Source: QHBQ01 sp038230695
GTDB lineage: Bacteria; Chloroflexota; Chloroflexia; QHBQ01
Direction of reading: 5' to 3'
Length of the DNA stretch: 29,273 nt
Assembly: GCA_038230695.1 (NCBI GenBank)
Contig: JBBRMT010000029.1
Span: 1 to 29,273 of the forward strand
Part shown: in pieces, positions 15,724-22,997 of the stretch
How the letters are laid out: the number at the start of each line of letters is the position of its first letter
Numbering within the stretch: the first letter of the stretch is position 1
Notes under the pieces: generated by a model
Told to the model about the DNA's origin: nothing
Database searches by the model: none
The model's input: the letters and a program-made list of their open reading frames with translations, nothing else
Translations under genes and position numbers: made by a program

Positions 15724-17347
15724 ATAAACACACCATCTCCTTGACGAATTGATATAACATTGCCAGAGCGGGCTGGGGCTGCTCGTCCGCAGCAGGGGTA
15801 GTGGGCTGCGCGTGCTGCCCATATTTGCCCGGCCAGCCGGGCAGCATCATTGCCAGCAAGGTTGTCACAATCGCAATCACCAGGGTGATGTTGTAAGCGG
15901 CGTGTAGCCCATCAATATACTGGCTCTGGAACTGATGGAACTGGGCGGCGAACTGTGGTGGTATCTTGCTGGGGTCCAGCTTGACCGAGCCATTGAGGAA
16001 CTGGGCCGGTATCTGGATGGTAACTGCGCTGCTCAACACGGTTGCCAGAGCCGCCACACCAACAGACTGAATGATTTGCTGGGTGGAGTTGACCAGCGAG
16101 GTGCCACGGGCGAGCTTGATCAGTGGTATGTCGCGGAGCGCAGCCACGTTGGTGTTCTGGATGACCAGGCCGAGGGCCACGCCGCGGATCACCAGCAGGA
16201 AGGCGATAAAACCAATATCGGTATTGAGGTCAATCTGAGCCAGTTGCCAGGTGTTGAAGGCAAGGATGGCGAAGCCCAGCACCACCAGCACCCGCGGGCC
16301 AATCTTGTCGGCGATGAAGCCGGATATGGGGATGGAGAAGCCAGCGGCGATCGCCAGGGGGAGCAATACCAGGCCGGTGTCGAAGGCGCTCTTGCCGCGC
16401 AGGATCTGCAGGTAGAGTGGCAGCAGGAACTCGGCCCCGAACAGGGCCACCACCCCTACCCAGCCGACGATGTTGGCAATAAGGAAGTTGCGAATCTTGA
16501 ACAGGCGCAGATCAAGCAAGGGTTGCTGCACCCGCAACTCGGTAATCGCAAAGGCGATTAGACCAACCGCGCCAACCGCGAAGGCGGTCAAGGTACGGGC
16601 ATCGCCCCAACCTACGCCTTGCTCACCGGCGCTGGATGCGCCATAAAGGATTGCGCCAAAGCCGATGCTGGAGAACAGAATACCCAGCACGTCAACCTTT
16701 GGTTTGCGCGGGCTACGCTGCTCCTTGAGCCACAGACCCGCCAGGGTCAGACCCAGAGCGCCGATGGGCAGGTTGATGAAGAATATCCATTGCCAGAGGT
16801 TCTGGTCAACCAGCCAACCACCCAGCAGAGGTCCAATCGCCGGGGCAAAGACCAGCACGATGCCGAAGATGCCAAAGGCCAGACCCTGCTCCTTGCGCTC
16901 GAAAGAGCCGAACAACATGGCCGTGCCGAGAGGCAACGCGATACCGCCACCTACCCCCTGCACCGCCCGGAAGATGATCAACAGGAGCAGGTTGCCGTTG
17001 GTGGAGGAGATCGGGGGCAGATAGGTGCTGATGCCACAGAGCAGCGAACCGGCGACGAACAAAGCCAGCCCCAGCATATAAATTCGCTTGGCCCCAAAGC
17101 GGTCGCCCAGGAAGCCAGAGAGCGGGGTAGCAATACCCACCGCCAGGGTGTAGATGCTGATTACCCACTGCACCTCGTTGGTGTTGGCATGAAACTCGCC
17201 CTGCAAGGTCTTGAGCGCGACATTGATAACCGTGGCATCGAGGATGACCATGAACAGGCCAAATACAACTGAGATTAGCACCTTCCACTTATACTCCAGC
17301 CCGCCACTTTTTGGCGCGGTGGTGGTAGCAATTGATTGATCGCTCAT
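15719..17347 (-). CDS. MFS drug efflux transporter, DHA2 (EmrB/QacA, 14-TM) family
   Basis: A 542-residue inner-membrane proton antiporter of the DHA2 family. It shows motif D1 (LDATVINVAL) in TM1, motif A (GDRFGAKR) in the 2-3 loop, GGGIALPLGTAML, and the motif C region (VLVFAPAIGPLLGGWLVD), then enough hydrophobic segments for 14 helices. Substrates are probably lipophilic drugs or metabolites; none can be named. The start ATG 17347 is chosen because GGAG lies eight bases upstream and the family N-terminus (SDQS...YKWKVLISVVFG) begins here, although the frame continues to 17482. It follows the TetR gene by 61 bases on the same strand, so the regulator and pump form one operon. The last codons and stop come from a dispersed repeat. 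Confidence 0.92.
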   Translation of the reverse strand: MSDQSIATTTAPKSGGLEYKWKVLISVVFGLFMVILDATVINVALKTLQGEFHANTNEVQWVISIYTLAVGIATPLSGFLGDRFGAKRIYMLGLALFVAGSLLCGISTYLPPISSTNGNLLLLIIFRAVQGVGGGIALPLGTAMLFGSFERKEQGLAFGIFGIVLVFAPAIGPLLGGWLVDQNLWQWIFFINLPIGALGLTLAGLWLKEQRSPRKPKVDVLGILFSSIGFGAILYGASSAGEQGVGWGDARTLTAFAVGAVGLIAFAITELRVQQPLLDLRLFKIRNFLIANIVGWVGVVALFGAEFLLPLYLQILRGKSAFDTGLVLLPLAIAAGFSIPISGFIADKIGPRVLVVLGFAILAFNTWQLAQIDLNTDIGFIAFLLVIRGVALGLVIQNTNVAALRDIPLIKLARGTSLVNSTQQIIQSVGVAALATVLSSAVTIQIPAQFLNGSVKLDPSKIPPQFAAQFHQFQSQYIDGLHAAYNITLVIAIVTTLLAMMLPGWPGKYGQHAQPTTPAADEQPQPALAMLYQFVKEMVCLS

Positions 17348-17369
17348 GCGATTAGCTCCATTCCTTTGA

Positions 17370-17398
17370 TACAGGGCGTGATGGATCACGCCCCTACA
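17370..17398. repeat. dispersed GTAGGGGCG palindrome, copy 4 (tetR-exporter spacer)
   Basis: Minus strand GTAGGGGCGTGATCCATCAC, then GCCCTGT. A 9-bp perfect stem GGGCGTGAT/ATCACGCCC (17374-17382 and 17385-17393). Almost the whole intercistronic gap is this repeat. Confidence 0.7.
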
Positions 17399-17408
17399 AG
17401 ATAAATCT

Positions 17409-18014
17409 CTATCCTTCGCGGTTGGCAATGCCGTCGAGCAGGGTTTCAACCACAACATCGCCGAGGGTTCGACCGTTAGCAATGATGGCGGGCATACTAT
17501 TGGGGTTACAAACAGTTGACATGATGCTCATAAACATCCAGGCGCTAATTTCCGCATCAGTGTCGGGGCGCAGTTCGCCGCTATGCAGCCCGCTGGCGAA
17601 TAGCTCTTTCACTGGACCGAAGAAGTCGCGCATGAAAACCTGGTTGAGCAAGGTGCGCCGCTCCTCGTCGAGTTCGCCGCGCATATCAGCCTGCATCTGG
17701 TTCATGTCATATGCGCTGCTGGCAAGCAGATAATCGGTCAGCGCCCGCAAGCCCAATCGCACGGTCTTGCCCACCAACATAAGACGGAACTGGCGGCTAT
17801 GGCGGGCCAGTTGATGCAGCAACACCTGGGTATACAGCTCCTGCTTGTCGCGGAAATAGTAGTAGAGCGCGGGCTTGCTGATAGCGCAGGCATCGGCAAG
17901 CTGGCTCATCGCTACGCCTTTGTAGCCATGCGCAGCAAACATTCGCTCCGCCTCGCTGATGATTCGCTCCAGCGTTTCCTCACCCTGTTCACTTGTGTGT
18001 ATTTGTGGCAGCAT
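17409..18014 (-). CDS. TetR/AcrR-family transcriptional regulator
   Basis: A 201-residue regulator. The N-terminal TetR domain (about 14-60: ERIISEAERMFAAHGYKGVA, then SQLADACAISKPALYYYFRD) contains the helix-turn-helix at roughly 35-56, with the family's YYYF/K pattern. The rest is an all-helical ligand domain. It probably represses itself and the downstream exporter until a substrate binds. Two 16-bp operator-like sites lie at 18035-18050, over its own transcription start, and at 18109-18124. ATG 18014 gives a 5' leader of about 30 nt; the GAGAGGG 11 bases upstream is a weak ribosome-binding site. Confidence 0.9.
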   Translation of the reverse strand: MLPQIHTSEQGEETLERIISEAERMFAAHGYKGVAMSQLADACAISKPALYYYFRDKQELYTQVLLHQLARHSRQFRLMLVGKTVRLGLRALTDYLLASSAYDMNQMQADMRGELDEERRTLLNQVFMRDFFGPVKELFASGLHSGELRPDTDAEISAWMFMSIMSTVCNPNSMPAIIANGRTLGDVVVETLLDGIANREG

Positions 18015-18034
18015 CGTTGTTCTAACCCTCTCTA

Positions 18035-18050
18035 CTTACCGTTCGGTCAG
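18035..18050. promoter_or_regulatory. TetR operator-like site O1
   Basis: CTTACCGTTCGGTCAG, with core ACCG-TT-CGGT a palindrome. It covers the predicted start point of the tetR promoter and matches O2 at 14 of 16 bases. Confidence 0.7.
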
Positions 18051-18079
18051 ATTATACCATATCATGGTGCGTTTGTCAA
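18051..18079 (-). promoter_or_regulatory. tetR promoter, perfect sigma-70 consensus
   Basis: Minus strand: TTGACA (18079-18074), 17 bp, TATAAT (18056-18051), preceded by ATATGG. Both hexamers and the spacing are consensus, so tight repression would be needed. Confidence 0.88.
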
Positions 18080-18108
18080 TGGTTTGCATAGCCTTTCAGG
18101 GTTTTTCA

Positions 18109-18124
18109 CTTACCATGCGGTCAG
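18109..18124. promoter_or_regulatory. TetR operator-like site O2
   Basis: CTTACCATGCGGTCAG, in the same orientation as O1 and 74 bp from it, upstream of the tetR -35. The palindrome is less perfect than in O1. Confidence 0.6.
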
Positions 18125-18154
18125 GAACCCATAGTGGCAAGGTTAATGATCTGT

Positions 18155-18198
18155 GCGCCTGAATTGCGACCGGATAACGCCTGAAAAGCGCCTGCTTC
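18155..18198 (+). promoter_or_regulatory. four 11-bp direct repeats, PhoB-box-like activator array (copy 2)
   Basis: GCGCCTGAATT, GCGACCGGATA, ACGCCTGAAAA, GCGCCTGCTTC at exact 11-bp steps, ending six bases before the -35. The first, third and fourth are good copies; the second is degenerate. Compare 12239-12282, where one unit of four is also weak and is likewise the second. Confidence 0.7.
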
Positions 18199-18204
18199 CA
18201 GCTA

Positions 18205-18234
18205 TTGCTTTGCGCCGAACAATGGCCCTATAAT
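18205..18234 (+). promoter_or_regulatory. promoter of the propeller/SLH gene
   Basis: TTGCTT, an 18-bp spacer and a perfect TATAAT. The -35 lies in CTATTGCTTTGC, identical over 12 bases to the promoter of the Kelch/SLH gene. Confidence 0.78.
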
Positions 18235-18283
18235 AACTATACCAAATAGCTAGATGAATATTAGCTTATAGAGGAGGCTGATA

Positions 18284-20896
18284 ATGAAGCTCAAGTATGG
18301 AAGCGTCCTAGTGGCGCTGGTGATGATGCTGGTGGTGATTAGCGGTGGGTTGAGCGCAAAAGCCAACCCTAGCAACACAGCGGGCGGCAAGTCGCAAACG
18401 CAGGCAGCGGCGGCCAGGCCAGCAATGGCCGAGCCAAACCCAAGCTGGCACGACCAGTATCCTGACTACTACAAGGTGCGAATGGCCTCGGCTAGCGACG
18501 GTTGGATAGTCGGCGCAGAGGGTGCAATCCGCCGCTACGCGGGTGGGCAGTGGGTGGCCTACGCCAGCCCGGTGACCACCACCCTACGCAGTATCTACCC
18601 CATCAGCAACACTGCTTTTGCGGTGGGCGACAACAATGTGATTATGCAGTTCAGCAACGATGCCTGGCAGGTCACTCCCGGCCCCAGCGGTTGCGCCAAC
18701 TTTCGCGATGTCTGGATGGTCAGCCCCAGCGATGGCTGGGCGGTGGGCAGCAGCTGTGCGATTACCCCTACCGCTGTGCTGGCCCACTACAACGGCAGCG
18801 CCTGGCAGCCAACCACCGTGCCGACGAACACCACCAGCCTCAACGCGGTGCAGATGATTTCCTCAACCGAGGGCTGGGCAGTGGGCAACGCTGGCATAAT
18901 CCTGCATTACACAGGCGGTAGCTGGCAGAACTCCAATAGCGGTATCAGCAGCGACATCTACAGCATTGCGATGCTACCTGATGGCAGCGAGGGCTGGGCA
19001 GGGTTCGTTGGTTACAATGGTTATTGCTATACATACAATAACGTAGATGTAATACACTACGCTGACGGAGTTTGGAGTAGCACACTGTCAGGTGTAGCAA
19101 AGCATAAAGCGGCACCCAACCCTTGCGTGGTCAGCTATGAAGAGGCGTATGGTATCGCTGCCCTCAGCGCTACTAGCCGATGGTTCGTTGGCGCATACTC
19201 ATATATAGCCACCTTTAGCGCCACATCTCAGGGAGCGTACTATGAAGGTGGAACTGGAGGTAATACCTGGGATGGTCCAGGTAGCGGCGTTGATGACGAT
19301 GCCTACCCTCTATATAGTGTGTACATGGTGGCCGCCAACGATGTGTGGGCAGTTGGATTCAGCGGCTATATCAAGCACTATGACGGCAGCAGTTGGCACA
19401 ATGTTGCTGGCGCAGCGCTCAACATCTACGGGCTTGACTACAATCCTATGCGAGGTGAACTGTATCAGGCAGGCACCACTGGTGAGGGAACAACCAACCA
19501 AGCAAACATCGGCTCTATCCTGATCACTAATCCTGTCAATGCCAGCACTGTGCTAAGTTGCACCACCCCACAAGTGATCTGGCGAGATGTTGCCAGTGCT
19601 GCCACTGCAGATATGGATGCATGGACGGTGGGTTACAGTTATTCAACAGGCTTCACATACAATGGTTATGTGGCGCACATTACCACAAATGGCTGTGATG
19701 TCTCCACCGTAGCAACCGCCAGTCTCAACTCACTTATCGTCGTCTCCCCCTCGTTGGCAGTAGCGGTGGGCGGCCTTGGTACGCTGGCAGTCTACACTGG
19801 CACATGGCTAACTACCACGCTGGGTACTAATGACTTGAACGGAGTGGCCTACAAGGATGGGCGCTATTGGGCTGTAGGCAAACAGGGTACCATCTACACA
19901 ACTATTAGCGACCCTGGCAACCCGGCCAACTGGCAAGTGGTACCCACAAACGGTCAAGACGATTTGCACAGTGTATCGGCCGTTAGTGGTAGTGAGGCAT
20001 GGGTAGTTGGTACTCATGTGCGATACCACGTTCTAGGCAACAATGCAACTCGTGAAGACAGTAGCCACAACCTGAACAAGGTTTATATGGTTACGACCAG
20101 CACTGGATGGGCAGTTGGTGGAGATGGATCAATCGAACACTTCGACGGTAGCGGTTGGGCCACCCCGATCAACGGTGGCCCGGCACTGAACACGCTAGTA
20201 TTTACCTCGCTTGGTGAAGGCTGGGCAGGTGGTCCAAGTCTTCAGGTTAGCTCCGCTTGCTGCGGGTATGGCTCCTACACTCAGCCATATATAGAAGGTC
20301 ATCTGCTGCACTTCGCGCCCGCCTGCTACGACTACTACACCGATGTGCCACCCGCTTACTTTGCCCACAGCTACATCCTCGACCTCTCCTGTCGTGGCAT
20401 CGTCAGCGGCATGGGCGACCACGTCTACGCGCCCAACGCCAACGCTACTCGCATCCAGTTCGCCAAGATCATCTCTCTTGCTCGTGGCTGGACGCTGGCA
20501 ACCCCCAGCAGCGGCCAAACCTTCAGCGATGTGCCGCCCTCCAACCCGCTTTACGCCTTCGTCGAGGCCGCTTACGCTAATCATGCTATATCTGGTGCGG
20601 ATGCGGCTACGTGTCAGGCACGCGGGATAGCCTTCCCCTGCTTCCTGCCCAACGACCCCATCAGTAGGGCGCAAGCGGTAGTCATCACCGTGCGGGCCTT
20701 TGGCTGGCCGATTGACACCACGGGCGGCCCTCACTTCAGCGATGTATCGCCCGACAACTATGCTTACGGCGCGGTGGAGACTGCCTACAACAAGGGCGTG
20801 GTCAGTGGGGTGGGCGGCGGTCTGTTCGCTCCCAACGCTAGCGTGACCAGGGCGCAGATTGCCAAGATCGTTGACCTCGCGCTCACCAGCCCCTGA
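18284..20896 (+). CDS. exported beta-propeller protein with three SLH domains
   Basis: An 870-residue surface protein. It has a signal peptide (YGSVLVALVMMLVVISGGLS), then about a dozen propeller-type repeats of form GWAVGxxGxIxHYxGxxW (about 55-680; BNR/Ycf48-like in style), then three SLH domains (about 681-870). The propeller probably binds a polymer or protein outside the cell while the SLH part attaches to the wall; no enzyme motif is seen. SLH1 has CX21C and SLH2 CX8C. GAGGAGG lies eight bases before the ATG. Bases about 18970-20290 are more AT-rich than both ends, suggesting domain exchange. It shares its promoter design with the Kelch/SLH gene. Confidence 0.87.
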   Translation: MKLKYGSVLVALVMMLVVISGGLSAKANPSNTAGGKSQTQAAAARPAMAEPNPSWHDQYPDYYKVRMASASDGWIVGAEGAIRRYAGGQWVAYASPVTTTLRSIYPISNTAFAVGDNNVIMQFSNDAWQVTPGPSGCANFRDVWMVSPSDGWAVGSSCAITPTAVLAHYNGSAWQPTTVPTNTTSLNAVQMISSTEGWAVGNAGIILHYTGGSWQNSNSGISSDIYSIAMLPDGSEGWAGFVGYNGYCYTYNNVDVIHYADGVWSSTLSGVAKHKAAPNPCVVSYEEAYGIAALSATSRWFVGAYSYIATFSATSQGAYYEGGTGGNTWDGPGSGVDDDAYPLYSVYMVAANDVWAVGFSGYIKHYDGSSWHNVAGAALNIYGLDYNPMRGELYQAGTTGEGTTNQANIGSILITNPVNASTVLSCTTPQVIWRDVASAATADMDAWTVGYSYSTGFTYNGYVAHITTNGCDVSTVATASLNSLIVVSPSLAVAVGGLGTLAVYTGTWLTTTLGTNDLNGVAYKDGRYWAVGKQGTIYTTISDPGNPANWQVVPTNGQDDLHSVSAVSGSEAWVVGTHVRYHVLGNNATREDSSHNLNKVYMVTTSTGWAVGGDGSIEHFDGSGWATPINGGPALNTLVFTSLGEGWAGGPSLQVSSACCGYGSYTQPYIEGHLLHFAPACYDYYTDVPPAYFAHSYILDLSCRGIVSGMGDHVYAPNANATRIQFAKIISLARGWTLATPSSGQTFSDVPPSNPLYAFVEAAYANHAISGADAATCQARGIAFPCFLPNDPISRAQAVVITVRAFGWPIDTTGGPHFSDVSPDNYAYGAVETAYNKGVVSGVGGGLFAPNASVTRAQIAKIVDLALTSP

Positions 20897-20905
20897 CGCG
20901 ATGTA

Positions 20906-20934
20906 TACTATCCCCAACCCCTCACGGTGGGAGG
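20906..20934. repeat. partial copy of the GC-rich hairpin repeat
   Basis: CCCCAACCCCTCACGGTGGG followed by AGG resembles the right half of the elements at 937-1016 and 2650-2734, with a decayed stem. Confidence 0.45.
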
Positions 20935-20965
20935 CGAAGTCTATAACCTTATCATATGGAATACG

Positions 20966-20994
20966 GCGCGGGGGAACCAATCCCCGCGCTTTTT
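20966..20994 (+). terminator. rho-independent terminator
   Basis: Stem GCGCGGGG/CCCCGCGC (8 bp), loop of 8 bases, then TTTTTC. It separates the propeller/SLH gene from the next propeller gene. Confidence 0.88.
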
Positions 20995-20999
20995 CGTTG

Positions 21000-21005
21000 T
21001 ATAAT
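21000..21005 (+). promoter_or_regulatory. -10 hexamer for the YFERNRFE-repeat gene
   Basis: A perfect TATAAT 41 bases before the start codon. No convincing -35 is visible, since the expected place falls within the terminator hairpin. Confidence 0.45.
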
Positions 21006-21045
21006 GTGGGGACGAAAGAGGTCGCCTTAGATGAAAGGAGCAACT

Positions 21046-22830
21046 ATGACTAAGCACAATGAACTTTGGACTATAGCCAGCGTGGCGATGCTGCTACTAT
21101 TGATCGTGGGCAGCAGCGGCAATACGGCGGCGCAGGTTAGCCAGCCGGGACAACCGGGCCAACCATCCCAGCCGGTGGCGGCGGGTTGGCAGGCAATCAC
21201 CGGGCTGGTGCCGAGCGATGTCAACCTCAACAGCGTTTATATTCCGCGCACGGTGGATACGCCAGCGGGCGCGTTCGTGGCGGGCAACGATGGCACAGGC
21301 CATGGCGTGGTCTACGTCCTGAGTCAGCGTGGTTTCGGCGGCCCATGGTTCAGCCAACTGGATCAGAGCTTCCCCAGCCCGCTGCGATCGCTAGTCTGGC
21401 TCAACGGCGAGAACGTCTGGGCGGTCGGCGATGCCGGGTTGATTGCTCACCGCGATGCTAGTGGCTGGCACCAGATTAGTAGCCCCATAGCGGGGGCCAG
21501 TCTGCACGCCATCCAGATGCTCGGCAGTGGCGACGAGGGCTGGGCGGCTGGCTCGACTCTGGCTGCCACCAACAGCCAGTTGCAGCCTGCGCTGCTACAT
21601 TACAAGAATGGGCAATGGCAGCAGGACACCTCGGTTACTGGCAACGGCGACATCACTGGCCTGAGCTTCGACCCGGCGGGCGATAGTGGCTGGCTGGTCG
21701 GCTCAATCGGCATCTGGCATTACCAGAATGGCAGTTGGCGCAAAGAGGCCACCCCTGCGCCGTGCGCGGGCTGCACCAACAACCTCAACGCAGTCAAGGC
21801 CGTCAGCAGCGACGAGGCGTGGGCAGCGGGCAACAGCAACGGCAATTGTGCCACCTGCATGACGCGACCCTACGCCATCCACCGCAGCGGCGGCAACTGG
21901 CAGGCGATATTGCCGGATACGGCGATTGCTGGTACTGCGCCCGTAACCGATAACTATATGGACAACCAACTGAACGCCGTCTACTTCAGCGACGCAAGCT
22001 CCGGCTTTGCGGTTGGCAACATCACCCACTCGATAACCCGAACCAGCCCCGCCACCACCACTCCGTTGCTGCTCCGCTATCAGAATGGCAACTGGAGCTA
22101 CGACCCGCTGCCAATCAAGCAGGGTCTGCTCAACTCGGTGTATGCAACCGGGCCGAATACCGCGATAGCGGTGGGCGCTCAGGGATTGATCCTCAGCGAT
22201 GGCTACGGCAGCAGCGTCAACCCTGGGCCAACGCAGGGCAACACCCCGGCGACGCGAGTGGCCGACCCGCACGACCCCAGCGTAACCTACTTCGACCAGA
22301 CCGGCCACACCCTGCGCGGCGCGTTCCGCGACTACTGGAACGCCCACGGTGGGCTGGCCCAGTTCGGCTACCCCATCACCGAGCAGTTCGCCGAGGGCAG
22401 CGGCATCACTAGCTACATAGTGCAATACTTCGAGCGCAACCGCTTCGAGCTTCACCCAGAAAATCAGCCACCCTATAATGTGCTGCTGGGGCTGCTGGGC
22501 CGCAATGTAACCGCCGGACGCGAGGGTGAGCAACCCTTCAAGCGCACCCCCGCGATGATGAACCCCGCCGCGATATACTTCGATGCGACCGGCCACAACC
22601 TGATCGGCCCATTCCGCGCCTACTGGGAGCAACACGGGGGGTTGGCGCTCTACGGCTACCCGATCAGCGAACAGTTCAAAGAGGTGAACAAGACCGACGG
22701 CAAGACCTACACGGTGCAATACTTCGAGCGCAACCGCTTCGAGTTTCACCCTGAGCTGGCCGCTCCTTACCAGGTCAGCCTCGGCCTGCTGGGGGTGCAG
22801 GTGCTGCAACAGCGCGGCTGGCTGCCCTGA
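21046..22830 (+). CDS. exported beta-propeller protein with two C-terminal YFERNRFE repeats
   Basis: A 594-residue exported protein. It has a signal peptide (about 1-30, LWTIASVAMLLLLIVGSSGN), propeller repeats like those of the preceding gene (VWAVGDAGLIAHRDASGW and others, about 50-385), a Pro/Thr linker, and two copies of a repeat of about 85 residues (from about 412 and 508): YFD.TGH.L.G.FR.YW..HGGLA..GYPI.EQF, then VQYFERNRFE.HPE. These C-terminal repeats recur in secreted Chloroflexi proteins and loosely recall LGFP-type cell-wall repeats; they may replace SLH as anchor (inference). ATG 21046 is chosen since AAAGGAG (21034-21040) lies five bases upstream; ATG 21031 would include that site. 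Confidence 0.85.
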   Translation: MTKHNELWTIASVAMLLLLIVGSSGNTAAQVSQPGQPGQPSQPVAAGWQAITGLVPSDVNLNSVYIPRTVDTPAGAFVAGNDGTGHGVVYVLSQRGFGGPWFSQLDQSFPSPLRSLVWLNGENVWAVGDAGLIAHRDASGWHQISSPIAGASLHAIQMLGSGDEGWAAGSTLAATNSQLQPALLHYKNGQWQQDTSVTGNGDITGLSFDPAGDSGWLVGSIGIWHYQNGSWRKEATPAPCAGCTNNLNAVKAVSSDEAWAAGNSNGNCATCMTRPYAIHRSGGNWQAILPDTAIAGTAPVTDNYMDNQLNAVYFSDASSGFAVGNITHSITRTSPATTTPLLLRYQNGNWSYDPLPIKQGLLNSVYATGPNTAIAVGAQGLILSDGYGSSVNPGPTQGNTPATRVADPHDPSVTYFDQTGHTLRGAFRDYWNAHGGLAQFGYPITEQFAEGSGITSYIVQYFERNRFELHPENQPPYNVLLGLLGRNVTAGREGEQPFKRTPAMMNPAAIYFDATGHNLIGPFRAYWEQHGGLALYGYPISEQFKEVNKTDGKTYTVQYFERNRFEFHPELAAPYQVSLGLLGVQVLQQRGWLP

Positions 22831-22837
22831 ACGACAG

Positions 22838-22865
22838 GCATGAGGCACGAGGTATGAGGTATGAG
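22838..22865 (+). repeat. heptamer repeat after the YFERNRFE-repeat gene
   Basis: GGCATGA, GGCACGA, GGTATGA, GGTATGA in tandem, running straight into a GTAGGGGCG element. Confidence 0.7.
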
Positions 22866-22893
22866 TAGGGGCGCATCTGCACCCCTACTTTTT
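22864..22893 (+). terminator. GTAGGGGCG-type repeat acting as terminator
   Basis: AGTAGGGG/CCCCTACT (8-bp perfect stem) with a 10-base loop followed by TTTTT. A member of the dispersed palindrome family that has the full form of a rho-independent terminator. Confidence 0.75.
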
Positions 22894-22906
22894 GTTTGCT
22901 TCGCCC

Positions 22907-22935
22907 TTGCCCTGCCTGCTTCTGTGTGCTACAAT
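22907..22935 (+). promoter_or_regulatory. sigma-70-type promoter of the acyl-CoA synthetase gene
   Basis: TTGCCC, a 17-bp spacer and TACAAT. The leader of about 55 nt contains 7-nt repeats. Confidence 0.6.
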
Positions 22936-22943
22936 ATCAAAGT

Positions 22944-22980
22944 CAGAATCCGTAATCTACAATCTGCAATTTGCAATTCC
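22944..22980 (+). repeat. heptamer repeat in the synthetase leader
   Basis: Units GAATCCG, TAATCTA, CAATCTG, CAATTTG, CAATTCC. The same unit class lies within the 5' coding end of rpiA. Confidence 0.65.
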
Positions 22981-22997
22981 AGAGGGGGAGGCCGACG

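Noticed and set aside
16619..17272. Long + strand open frames across the exporter and, likewise, long minus-strand frames across zwf (1552-2253), the Thr/Pro-SLH gene (12757-13494) and the 21046 gene (21703-22848).
   Set aside because: They are antisense shadows of well-supported genes in GC-rich DNA and lack ribosome-binding sites and domain features.
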